From the NCBI RefSeq assembly GCF_004768545.1, contig NZ_CP038635.1, positions 558,001 to 622,000 on the forward strand: a DNA stretch of 64,000 nt. The letters are read 5' to 3'. The stretch's first letter is position 1; the number at the start of each line of letters is the position of its first letter. This document shows positions 18,175 through 26,083 of this stretch, in pieces. Source of the stretch: Cupriavidus oxalaticus (GTDB taxonomy: Bacteria > Pseudomonadota > Gammaproteobacteria > Burkholderiales > Burkholderiaceae). Below the pieces are notes generated by a model. It was not told where the DNA came from. It searched no databases and saw only the letters and a list, made by a program, of their open reading frames with translations. The translations under genes were made by a program, and so were the position numbers.

Positions 18175-19800
18175 TCAGGGCGCGCCGCGATACACCCATT
18201 GCATCAGCGCGTCGTGCGCCTCCCGCGCCTGCGAGGCGTTGGGGTGGTTGATCATGCTCACCAGCACGTAGCGGCTGCCGTCTTCCGCGTCGACATAGCC
18301 GGCCAGCGCACGCACGTCGGCCAGCGTGCCGGTCTTGAGGTAGCCGCTGCCGGCCGCATTGGCGCCGGTCATCCGGTTGCGCAGCGTGCCGTCGACGCCC
18401 AGCACCGGCAGCGAATCGACCAGCGCCGGGCCCACGCTGCTGGCCGCCGCCTGCTGCAGCAGGCGCGCCATGTCGTAGGCGCTGATGCGTTCCTCGCGCG
18501 ACAGTCCGGAGCCGTTGTCCAGCACCAGCCCGGGCATGTCCAGCCCCTGCTTCGCGAGCCAGCGCCGCACCACGCGGATCGAGCGCTCGGGGCTGGCCGG
18601 GCCGCCGCGGTCGAGCTCGGCGCCGATGGTCAGGAACAGCTGGCGCGCCATCACGTTGTTGGAGAACTTGTTGATGTCGCGCACGATGTCGGACAGCGGC
18701 AGGCCATAGTGGCGCGCCAGCAGCACCGCGCCGCGCGGCACCTTGCCGCTGCGCAACGCGGGCAGGCGGGTAAAACGCCCGCCGGCGCGCTGCCATTCGG
18801 CGACAAAGCCGCCCCAGGTGAATTCCGCGTGCGACAGCGTGGCGATATTGAGCACGTGCTCGCCGCAGTCGCTCGAATAGTCACCGGCGAACGATGCCAG
18901 CACGGTGCCGTCGGCCTGCGGCTGCACGCTGGGGGTGGCGCGGCTTTGCCAGTCGCCGCAGCGGCCGTTGGTCAACGCCAGCTGGTTGTCGAGCTTGACT
19001 TGCGCCAGCTCCGGCGTGACGCTGACCGCCACCGTCTGCGTGACGGGATCCGGCGTCAGCGTGAACGACAGCGTCTTGAAGGCATAGAGCAGGGCATCGG
19101 GGCCGACGTTGTAGGCGCGCTGCACTTCGCCGTCGATGGTGCCGTTGCCGTCCAGGCCATCGGCAAAGTAGCTGCGGTCCAGCACCAGGTCGCCGTTGAT
19201 GGCGGTGGCGCCGCCGGCGCGGGCGCTGGCGACCAGCTTGGCCATTTCCTCCGGCACCAGCTTGGGATCGCCGCGGCCCCGCAGGTAGACATTGCCGTTG
19301 ACGGTGCCGTCGAAGCCGGGCTGCGCGTCGGCGTAGAGCGCGGTCTGCCAGCGGTAGTCGGGTCCCAGCAGCTGCAGGCCGGCGAAGGTCGTGACCAGCT
19401 TCATGGTCGAGGCCGGATTCATCGGCTGCTGCGCGTTCCAGCTGGTGCGCGCGCTGGGTGCGCCCAGCTTGACTACGTAGAAGCTCGCGGCCGAAGCCGG
19501 CACGCCGGCGCGGCGCAGGGCCGCGGCCACTTGCGCCGGCACGCCGGCCCGCACCAGGCCGGCATCGGCGGAAGGCGTGGCCTTTGCCGCCTTGCCGGCA
19601 ATCTGGTCCTTCTGTGCTTTCGCGCTTTTCTGGACCTTCTGGGATTTCTGTACCTTGGCCGGCGGCCTGGCCAGCGCCGGCGCGATGACGGGCCCACCGG
19701 CCATCAGCAAGGCGGCGGCAAGAAGAGGCGACAGGCGGCGCAGCAGCGCGCCAGTTCGCGATGCGGTACGCGTGGCGGTTGTTCTTGGCATGGCGGCCAT
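18175..19800 (-). CDS. dacB: D-alanyl-D-alanine carboxypeptidase/endopeptidase (PBP4)
   Basis: A periplasmic class C low-molecular-weight penicillin-binding protein that trims or cleaves peptidoglycan cross-links. About 541 residues. An N-terminal signal segment (LSPLLAAALLMAGGPVIAPALA) is followed by an unusual Lys/Gln-rich linker (KVQKSQKVQKSAKAQKDQ, about 49-66). The catalytic domain has the SxxK motif Ser131-Thr-Met-Lys134, the SxN motif in NKFSNNVMARQ, and KTG in GYLKTGTLADV. The first ATG (19800) was taken; another follows three codons later, and an upstream TTG at 19815 is possible. It is separated from azlC by about 190 bp and may be transcribed alone. Confidence 0.95.
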   Translation of the reverse strand: MAAMPRTTATRTASRTGALLRRLSPLLAAALLMAGGPVIAPALARPPAKVQKSQKVQKSAKAQKDQIAGKAAKATPSADAGLVRAGVPAQVAAALRRAGVPASAASFYVVKLGAPSARTSWNAQQPMNPASTMKLVTTFAGLQLLGPDYRWQTALYADAQPGFDGTVNGNVYLRGRGDPKLVPEEMAKLVASARAGGATAINGDLVLDRSYFADGLDGNGTIDGEVQRAYNVGPDALLYAFKTLSFTLTPDPVTQTVAVSVTPELAQVKLDNQLALTNGRCGDWQSRATPSVQPQADGTVLASFAGDYSSDCGEHVLNIATLSHAEFTWGGFVAEWQRAGGRFTRLPALRSGKVPRGAVLLARHYGLPLSDIVRDINKFSNNVMARQLFLTIGAELDRGGPASPERSIRVVRRWLAKQGLDMPGLVLDNGSGLSREERISAYDMARLLQQAAASSVGPALVDSLPVLGVDGTLRNRMTGANAAGSGYLKTGTLADVRALAGYVDAEDGSRYVLVSMINHPNASQAREAHDALMQWVYRGAP

Positions 19801-19844
19801 GTTAACGCATGGCAAGCGCCTGCCGGATGACAGCAGCGTGGCGC

Positions 19845-20447
19845 TCAGCCCGCGCGCGGCGGCGCCAGCCGGGACAGCAGCGATTTCAGCGTGGCCTGGT
19901 CGCTGTCGGACAGCGCGCTGCCCACATGCGCGTCATGCTCGACCACCGCGCGGGTGGCAGCGTCCAGCGTCTTGCGGCCCGACGGCGTCAGCACCAGGCT
20001 GTAGGCGCGCCGGTCGCCCGCCGCCGGGCGGCGCGCGACCAGATTCATCTCTTCCAGCGCATCGACCAGCAGCACCGCACCCGAGCGCGCGATGCCCAGG
20101 ATGCGCGCCAGCTCGGTCAGCTTCAGGTGCGGATTGCGCGAGATGATCACCAGTGCCGAGAAGCGCGGCGGGGTGATCTGCCATTGCGACAGTGACAGCA
20201 CGAAATCCTCGTAGATGCGGATCTGCGCGCGGCGGATGGCGTAGCCGATCAGGCTGTCGAGCACGCCATAGTCGATATTGGGCACATGCGGATCGAAGCC
20301 GGCGTCGGCCACCGCCGGATCCGGCGCAAGCGGCTCGCGCGGCTTGCGCCGCGCGCTGGCGGTGTGCGAGCTGCCAGTCTTGCCTGCCGCGGCGGGTGCG
20401 TCGGGTGCACCGGATGCACGGGATGCACTGGATGCGTTAGGGATCAT
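19845..20447 (-). CDS. MarR-family transcriptional regulator
   Basis: A 200-residue DNA-binding protein. The first 55 residues are Ala/Pro/Ser-rich and probably disordered. The winged helix follows: IGYAIRRAQIRIYEDFVLSL dimer helix, PPRFSALVIISRNPHLKLTELARIL, recognition helix SGAVLLVDALEEMNLV, and the wing ARRPAAGDRRAYSLVLTPSG. It is the last gene of a leftward operon (monooxygenase, solute-binding protein, MarR), overlapping the binding-protein gene by 4 nt. It is likely autoregulatory through the palindrome at 22969-22987. Aromatic carboxylates or CoA thioesters are usual MarR ligands in such operons, but that is inference. Confidence 0.92.
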   Translation of the reverse strand: MIPNASSASRASGAPDAPAAAGKTGSSHTASARRKPREPLAPDPAVADAGFDPHVPNIDYGVLDSLIGYAIRRAQIRIYEDFVLSLSQWQITPPRFSALVIISRNPHLKLTELARILGIARSGAVLLVDALEEMNLVARRPAAGDRRAYSLVLTPSGRKTLDAATRAVVEHDAHVGSALSDSDQATLKSLLSRLAPPRAG

Positions 20448-21613
20448 TGCAGTAGTTTCCAGTTGCCGTTGTCGATTGTCAGCATAACGCGGCCGCGCTG
20501 GTCAAAGCCATAGTGGTCTTGCCCACTGTAATTGAGCACGCCGTGCGACACCACGATGTCCTTTTCGCTCTCCAGCGCCTGGCGCAGCGCCTGGCGGAAG
20601 GCCGGCGTTCCCGGTTTGGCGCTTTTCAGCGCCACCGGCACGATCCGCTCCAGCACCAGTCCGGCATCGTAGGCATGCGCGCCGAACTGCGTGCGCGATT
20701 CGGCGCCATATTGCTTCTCGTAGCGGGTGACGTAGTCGAGTCCCGGCTTGCGCACCGGGTCGCCGGCTGGCAGCTGCTCCGGCACGATCACCGGGCCCGC
20801 CGGCAGGATCGCGCCATTGACCAGGCGTCCGCCGATGCGGATCAGGTCCTTGGTGGCGGCGCCGTGGGTCTGGTAGATGGCGCCGCCGTAGCCGCGCTCG
20901 CGCAGCGTGGTATGCGGCAGCGCCGCACCGGTGCCGGCGCCGGCGATCAGGATGGCGTCGGGCTTGGCGGCGATCAGCTTGATGGCCTGCGCGGTCACGC
21001 TGGTATCGGCGCGGCCATAGCGTTCGGTGGCGATCAGGCGCAGGCCGTTGGCGGTGGCGGCGGCGGTGAAATCCTTCAGCCAGGTCTCGCCATAGGCGTC
21101 GGCAAAGCCGATAAAGCCGATGGTCTTGACGCCTCTGGTCTTGGCGGTGGCGGCGACGGCGTTGGCCATCAGCCGCACCGGCTGCGCCAGCCGGAAGGTC
21201 CAGGCGCCCCGGCCGGGCTTGAGCTCGATCGGCGAGAAGGCAAGCTGGACGGTCTGGCTTTCCTCGGCGACCTCGGCAATGGCGATCGACGGGGCGACCG
21301 CGGATGAGCCGAGGATGATATCGACCTTGTCTTCGGAGACGAAGCGGCGCGCGACCTTGGCGCCCTGGGTGGGATCGGAGGCATCGTCCAGCACGATGTA
21401 GCGGACGGCCTCGCCGCCGATCTTCTGCGGCAGGTACGGCATCGAGTTCTTCTGCGGGATGCCGAGCGAAGCGGACGGCCCCGTCGTCGACAGGCTGACG
21501 CCGACGGTAATGTCGGCCAGTGCGGCGTTGGCGGCGAAAGCGAGGGCGGCGGCCAGCGTCAGGTGGGTGAGGCGGGTGAGCCGGGTGATCGGGGTGAGGT
21601 TCAGGGGCGCCAT
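20444..21613 (-). CDS. ABC transporter periplasmic solute-binding protein (LivK-like)
   Basis: A 389-residue protein with a cleavable signal peptide (LTLAAALAFAANAALA, cut near ADITVG) and the type I periplasmic-binding fold of the LivK/aromatic-substrate class: VGVSLSTTGPSASLGIPQKN, VLDDASDPTQGAKVARRF, IGFIGFADAYGETWLKDF, GAALPHTTLRERGYGG, HGVLNYSGQDHYGFDQRG. No LivHMGF permease or ATPase genes are near, so it must share a transporter encoded elsewhere. AGGAGAC precedes the ATG. Its place between a flavin monooxygenase and a MarR gene suggests it collects the substrate of that enzyme, probably an aromatic acid; this is inferred from context only. Confidence 0.92.
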   Translation of the reverse strand: MAPLNLTPITRLTRLTHLTLAAALAFAANAALADITVGVSLSTTGPSASLGIPQKNSMPYLPQKIGGEAVRYIVLDDASDPTQGAKVARRFVSEDKVDIILGSSAVAPSIAIAEVAEESQTVQLAFSPIELKPGRGAWTFRLAQPVRLMANAVAATAKTRGVKTIGFIGFADAYGETWLKDFTAAATANGLRLIATERYGRADTSVTAQAIKLIAAKPDAILIAGAGTGAALPHTTLRERGYGGAIYQTHGAATKDLIRIGGRLVNGAILPAGPVIVPEQLPAGDPVRKPGLDYVTRYEKQYGAESRTQFGAHAYDAGLVLERIVPVALKSAKPGTPAFRQALRQALESEKDIVVSHGVLNYSGQDHYGFDQRGRVMLTIDNGNWKLLQ

Positions 21614-21665
21614 GTTGTCTCCTCTTGATGGTTTATTTTTGGTTGTGGCCTGGCGGACCGCGACG

Positions 21666-22919
21666 CTATCGCCCGCCCTGCATCGACTGCCGGTCGAACC
21701 CCGCCAGCTGCTTGTACCGCAGCGAAATCGCCTCCAGCTCGGCGCGTGGGATCACCTGCCCGATATCGTTGAACCCCTGCGGCGCGCGTTCCTCCGCCAG
21801 CTGCATCACCTGCTCCGGCCCGTTCATGCGGTTGCGCAGCACGATGCCCGCGGTGCGCGGCAGGCGCTCGGCCTCGTATTCGCGCAGCGCGTAAGGCGTA
21901 TCTTGCGTGCCCAGCAGGCTGTCGACGAGGTAGCGCGCATCCAGGATCGCCTGCGCGCTGCCGTTCGAGCCGATCGGGTACATCGGGTGTGCGGCATCGC
22001 CGAGCAGCGTGACGCGGTCGAAGGTCCAGCGCGGCAGCGGGTCCTTGTCGACCATCGGGAATTCGTAGATCGCCGCCGCACCATCGATCAGCGCGGGAAT
22101 GTCGATCCAGTCCCACTGCCAGCCGGCAAACTGCGCGCGGAACACCGACTTGTCGACCTGCTTGTTCCAGTCGCTGCGCGGCGGCGTGTCAGGCACGCTG
22201 TCGGGCACACGCAACTCTGCGATCCAGTTGACCAGCGAGCGACCCTGCCGGCGCATCGGCTCGGAGATGGGATAGGCGACGAACTTCTGGTCCTGGTGGC
22301 CGGCCATGAACATCGAGCGTCCGTCGAGGTAGGCGGGCGCCTCCGTGACCGCGCGCCACAGCATGCGGCGCGAGAAGCGCGGTGCATCGCCGGTGGCGTA
22401 GAAGTGGTGGCGCACCGCGGAGTGGATGCCATCGGCGCCGACCAGCACGTCGGCGCTGGCTTCCACCTCGGCGCCATCGCCGCGGCGGCGCAGCACGAAA
22501 CGCGCCGGCCCGCGCGCGCCGGTATCGAGCACGGTCTCGAACGCATGCCCGGTGTGGACCGCATCGGCACCCAGCCGCTCGACCACGGTGCGATGCAGCA
22601 GCATCTGGAACTCGCCGCGATGGATCGAGAACTGCGGCCAGTCGTAGCCCGCCGCCAGCCCGCGCGGTTCGTGCCAGATGCGCTGGCCCAGCTTGTTGTA
22701 GTAGGAGAGCGACGAGGTCTCGATCGCAAGCTCGGCCAGCGCGTCGCGCAGGCCGAGCTCGGACAGGATGCGTACCGCGTGCGGCAGCAGGTTGATGCCC
22801 ACGCCCAGCGGGCGCAGCGATTCGCTGGCTTCCCAGACTTCGGCGTCGATGCCGTGGCGGTGGCACAGCAGCGCCAGCGTCAGCCCGCCGATGCCGCCGC
22901 CGGCGATTGCGATCTTCAT
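21666..22919 (-). CDS. FAD-dependent monooxygenase (aromatic hydroxylase-like)
   Basis: A group A flavoprotein monooxygenase of 417 residues. Motifs: FAD Rossmann loop IAGGGIGGLTLALL (5-18), FQMLLHRTVVERLG, the DG motif DVLVGADGIHSAVRHHF that contacts NAD(P)H/FAD, and the GD motif TLLGDAAHPMYPIGSNGSAQ. Closest recalled relatives are 3-hydroxybenzoate 6-hydroxylase or salicylate hydroxylase-like enzymes, but the substrate cannot be assigned. GGGAGAC precedes the ATG. It is the first gene of an operon continuing with a solute-binding protein (52 bp gap) and a MarR regulator. A perfect palindrome lies 50 bp upstream. Confidence 0.9.
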   Translation of the reverse strand: MKIAIAGGGIGGLTLALLCHRHGIDAEVWEASESLRPLGVGINLLPHAVRILSELGLRDALAELAIETSSLSYYNKLGQRIWHEPRGLAAGYDWPQFSIHRGEFQMLLHRTVVERLGADAVHTGHAFETVLDTGARGPARFVLRRRGDGAEVEASADVLVGADGIHSAVRHHFYATGDAPRFSRRMLWRAVTEAPAYLDGRSMFMAGHQDQKFVAYPISEPMRRQGRSLVNWIAELRVPDSVPDTPPRSDWNKQVDKSVFRAQFAGWQWDWIDIPALIDGAAAIYEFPMVDKDPLPRWTFDRVTLLGDAAHPMYPIGSNGSAQAILDARYLVDSLLGTQDTPYALREYEAERLPRTAGIVLRNRMNGPEQVMQLAEERAPQGFNDIGQVIPRAELEAISLRYKQLAGFDRQSMQGGR

Positions 22920-22968
22920 GTTGTCTCCCCGCTTGCGGCGCGCAGCTGCGCACCCGGTCCGTCGAATT

Positions 22969-22987
22969 TTGTTATTGAGTATAACAA
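22969..22987. promoter_or_regulatory. Palindromic operator candidate for the monooxygenase/MarR operon
   Basis: TTGTTATTGAGTATAACAA: two perfect 7-bp arms separated by 5 nt, in an AT-rich island in otherwise GC-rich DNA, 50 bp upstream of the monooxygenase start. The size and symmetry fit a MarR dimer site; the MarR protein encoded at the end of the operon is the obvious candidate to bind it. Confidence 0.6.
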
Positions 22988-23056
22988 TTCGCGTCCGCAC
23001 GGCAAGGCGGGGAAACACCCCGGAGTGCCTGCTCCGGGGTCAGGAAAAACCCGGCC

Positions 23057-23512
23057 TCAGCCGGCCGCAGCGCCGTCCGGCCGGGCGGCAGCGTGCTTCA
23101 GGGACGGCACCGGGAACACGATGTCGTACAGCCAGTTGTACACCAGCGCGTAGACCATGTAGAAGACGGCCACGGCGATATCCATGATCAGCGCATCGAG
23201 CAGGCTGATATTCAGGTACCACGCCAGCGCCGGCAGGAAGACCACCAGCAGGCCCACCTCGAACAGGATGGCGTGCAGCACCCGCACCACGACCGACTTG
23301 CGCAGCTGGCCGGTCCAACGCAGCATGGCCTTGTCGAACAGCAGGTTGTACAGGTAGTTCCAGCCGGTCGCGATCAGCGACGCGACCGCGCCGATCAGGC
23401 CCATCTGGTGCAGCTCGTAGCCGAAGGCCCAGCTGGCCAGCGGCGCGAAGATCAGCAGGCCGACAACCTCGAAGCCAACGGCGTGGCGGATCCGGTCGCG
23501 GGTAGTGCGCAT
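23057..23512 (-). CDS. PACE-family efflux transporter (AceI-like)
   Basis: An inner-membrane protein of 151 residues with four predicted membrane segments arranged as two tandem two-helix repeats, as in the proteobacterial antimicrobial compound efflux family (AceI exports chlorhexidine and diamines). Recognisable segments: RIRHAVGFEVVGLLIFAPLA, LIATGWNYLYNLLFDKAMLR, RVLHAILFEVGLLVVFLPAL and VFYMVYALVYNWLYD. The E in FEV and the paired repeat LFEV are family hallmarks. AGGAGGAAA fixes the ATG at 23512. A LysR gene diverges 113 bp away, matching the AceI/AceR arrangement. The natural substrate is unknown. Confidence 0.88.
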   Translation of the reverse strand: MRTTRDRIRHAVGFEVVGLLIFAPLASWAFGYELHQMGLIGAVASLIATGWNYLYNLLFDKAMLRWTGQLRKSVVVRVLHAILFEVGLLVVFLPALAWYLNISLLDALIMDIAVAVFYMVYALVYNWLYDIVFPVPSLKHAAARPDGAAAG

Positions 23513-23586
23513 GATTTTCCTCCTGCGAGGCAATAATTCAGACCCGGCCAAGTCTATCTGCTTTGCAGGGATTGCCAAGTTGGATA

Positions 23587-23605
23587 CTATCGTCAGAACC
23601 GATAG
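23587..23605. promoter_or_regulatory. LysR-type operator (ATC-N9-GAT) between PACE gene and lysR
   Basis: CTATCGTCAGAACCGATAG has 6-bp perfect arms and contains ATC-N9-GAT, i.e. the T-N11-A core of LysR-family sites (T23590, A23602). It ends 20 bp before the lysR start codon and 75 bp from the PACE start, the usual place for autoregulation plus control of the divergent gene. Confidence 0.65.
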
Positions 23606-23625
23606 ATGTCGCAGAAGGGCGCCGT

Positions 23626-24528
23626 ATGAGTCTCTCACTGGAGCAACTCCAGGCTTTCGTCGCTGCCGCCGAGGCGGGTTCTTTTTCCGCCGCCGCGCGC
23701 CGGCTCGGCAAGGCCCAGTCAGTGGTGAGCGCCGCCGTGTCGAACCTGGAGATCGATGTCGGCAACGCGCTGTTCGACCGCGCCGGCCGCTATCCCGTGC
23801 TGACCCCGGCCGGCGAGCGGCTGCTGGCGGAAGCGCGCGTGATCCTGGAACGCTGCGAGCACTTCCGCGGCGTGGCCAAGAGCCTGGGCGAGGGCGTGGA
23901 GACGCGGCTGGTGCTCGCCGTCGACGAGCTCTACCCGGAGGAAACGCTGGGCCAGCTGCTCGAAGCGTTCTCCGGCCGTTTCCCGGCGGTCGAGCTGGAA
24001 GTGCTGTTCCCCTTGATGGAAGACGTGAGCCGGCTGGTGCTCGAGGGCGGCGCCGATCTCGGCATCATGTGGCGGCAGGAGGTGCTGCCGCCCGAACTGG
24101 GTTTCCATGCGTTGGGCTGGATGCCGATGCAGATCCTGTGTGCGCCCGACCATCCGCTGGCGTCGCAGCGCGTGGACTGGGAAGAGCTGAAGCGCTACCG
24201 CCAGCTGATGGTCGCCACGCGTACCGACAGCGAAGAGAAGATGCGCCTGCGCGTGGCGGCGGATGTGTGGTGGGTGGAGAGCCAGTGGGTCATCGTCGAG
24301 CTGGTCAAGCGCGGGCTCGGCTGGGCGTTCGTGCCGTGGCACGTGGTGGCCAACTCGCCGGCCGCGGCGCAGCTGGTGTCGCCGCCGCTGGCGTTCCAGC
24401 AGCAGGACTGGCCGGTGGCGATGGAACTGGTGTGGCACAAGCAGCGGCCGCTGGGCAAGGCCGCCACCTGGCTGCGCGAGCGCATCTGCGCGCAGCCGTT
24501 GCCGAATGCGCCGCAGCGCGGCGCCTAG
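23626..24528 (+). CDS. LysR-family transcriptional regulator (divergent from PACE efflux gene)
   Basis: A 300-residue LysR regulator with N-terminal winged helix (LEQLQAFVAAAEAGSFSAAARRLGKAQSVVSAAVSNLE) and a periplasmic-binding-like effector domain (ETRLVLAVDELYPEETLGQLL, ADLGIMWRQEVLP, VKRGLGWAFVPWHV). By position it should control the PACE transporter, as AceR does AceI. The start at 23626 follows the AGAAGGG purine stretch. Its stop overlaps the convergent outer-membrane-factor gene by a shared CTAG tetranucleotide (24525-24528). The inducer is not readable from sequence. Confidence 0.92.
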   Translation: MSLSLEQLQAFVAAAEAGSFSAAARRLGKAQSVVSAAVSNLEIDVGNALFDRAGRYPVLTPAGERLLAEARVILERCEHFRGVAKSLGEGVETRLVLAVDELYPEETLGQLLEAFSGRFPAVELEVLFPLMEDVSRLVLEGGADLGIMWRQEVLPPELGFHALGWMPMQILCAPDHPLASQRVDWEELKRYRQLMVATRTDSEEKMRLRVAADVWWVESQWVIVELVKRGLGWAFVPWHVVANSPAAAQLVSPPLAFQQQDWPVAMELVWHKQRPLGKAATWLRERICAQPLPNAPQRGA

Positions 24529-26066
24529 CGCTGGCCGACTGTGGTGGCGGGTGCGGCGCCGGCGGGCCTGCTGCCGGTGGCGCCTTCCAGCGCCTGCTGA
24601 TGCCAGTTGCCGCCCAGCGCCTTGATCAGCACCACGGCCGCCGTGTACTGGCGCCCGGCAATCGACAGCGCGGTGCGCTCGGCGGTGTAGGCGGCGGTCT
24701 GCGCGGTCAGCACGTCGAGCAGGCCCGCGGTGCCGGCGCGGTAGCGGTTGTTGACCAGCACCAGCGCCTCGCGCGCGGAGCGCAGCGCGTCGTTCTGCAC
24801 CACCGCTTCCTGCTCCAGCAGCCGCTGCGCGGCAAGGTTGTCTTCGACTTCCTGGAACGCGGACAGCACGGTCTGGCGGTAATTGGCGACGGTCTGGTCG
24901 TAGGCGGCCACGGCCTGCGCCTTGGCCGCGCTGCGCAGGCCGCCGTCGAACAGCGTGCCGGCCAGCCCGCCGCCGATCGACCAGATGCGGTCCGGCAGCG
25001 ACATCCAGCGCGCCAGCGTGCTGGCGGTCAGGCCGCCGCTGGCCGACAGCGACAGCGTCGGGTAGTAGGCCGCCTGCGCCACGCCGATCTGCGCATTGGC
25101 GGACGCCATGCGGCGCTCGGCAGCGCCGATGTCGGGCCGGCGCTCCAGCAGTTCCGATGGCACCGCGCCCGGCACGCGCGGCGGGGCCTGGCGGAAATCG
25201 TCCGCGGCCAGCGACAGCGCCGCGGGCGGCTTGCCGACCAGCACGGCAATGGCGTGCTCCAGCTGCGCGCGCGTGATCTGGATGTCGATCTGCTGCGCCT
25301 GCGCGCTCTTGAGCTGGGTCTCCGACTGCAGCACGTCTGAGCGTTGCGCGGTGCCGGCGGCGTACTGGTTCTGCACCAGCTGCAGCGACTTCTGGTAATC
25401 GGCCACGGTGCGGTCGAGCAGCGCCTTCTGCGCATCGGCCACGCGCAGCAGGAAATAGCTCTGCGCCAGTGTCGCCTGCGTCGACAGCAGCGTCGATGCC
25501 AGGTCGGCCTGGCTTGCCTGCACGCTGGCTTCGCTGCTTTCCACCTGGCGGCGCACGCGGCCCCACACGTCGATCTCCCAGGTCGCGCCCAGCGTCAGGC
25601 TCTGCCCGTTGAGCGTATTGCCGCTGGCGCCGCGCGCGCGCGACGCACCGGCCTGCGCATCGACGACCGGGAAGAAGCCGGCACGCGCCGCCTGCAGCGC
25701 GGCCACGGCCTGGCGGTACTGCGCCTCGGCCGCCTTGATGTTCTGGTTGGAGATCTGCACTTGCGGCATCAGCGTGTCGAGCTGCGGATCGCCGAAGACC
25801 GTCCACCAGTCGGCACGCGTGATGGCATCCTGCGGCTCGGCGGTTTTCCAGTCGCCGCGCCAGGCATTGGCATCGGCTGTGGTATCGGCATCGGCATTGG
25901 TACCGGCGGCTTCCTTGAAAGCTTCCGGCACCGGCGCATCGGGACGCTTGTAGTCGGGACCCACCGCGCAGCCGGCCAGCAGCAACGCGCACGCCAGCGG
26001 CAGCGGCAGGGCATGGGTCAGCAATCGGCTAAACACAGCGCTAAACACAGGGTGAAACACAGTCAT
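24525..26066 (-). CDS. RND efflux outer-membrane lipoprotein (NodT/OprM family)
   Basis: The TolC-like exit channel of an RND pump, 513 residues. The signal peptide ends in the lipobox LLLAGC (Cys33), so it is an outer-membrane lipoprotein. The mature start CAVGPDYKRPDAPVPEAF is diagnostic of the NodT family. Two repeats of the outer membrane efflux domain follow (ADWWTVFGDPQLDTLM, later LLERRPDIGAAERRMASANA and RYRAGTAGLLDVLTAQ). It is the last gene of the leftward mdtA-mdtB-mdtC operon, 17 bp after mdtC, completing a tripartite pump in one transcript. Confidence 0.95.
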   Translation of the reverse strand: MTVFHPVFSAVFSRLLTHALPLPLACALLLAGCAVGPDYKRPDAPVPEAFKEAAGTNADADTTADANAWRGDWKTAEPQDAITRADWWTVFGDPQLDTLMPQVQISNQNIKAAEAQYRQAVAALQAARAGFFPVVDAQAGASRARGASGNTLNGQSLTLGATWEIDVWGRVRRQVESSEASVQASQADLASTLLSTQATLAQSYFLLRVADAQKALLDRTVADYQKSLQLVQNQYAAGTAQRSDVLQSETQLKSAQAQQIDIQITRAQLEHAIAVLVGKPPAALSLAADDFRQAPPRVPGAVPSELLERRPDIGAAERRMASANAQIGVAQAAYYPTLSLSASGGLTASTLARWMSLPDRIWSIGGGLAGTLFDGGLRSAAKAQAVAAYDQTVANYRQTVLSAFQEVEDNLAAQRLLEQEAVVQNDALRSAREALVLVNNRYRAGTAGLLDVLTAQTAAYTAERTALSIAGRQYTAAVVLIKALGGNWHQQALEGATGSRPAGAAPATTVGQR

Positions 26067-26083
26067 GTGGAATCTCTGTAAAT

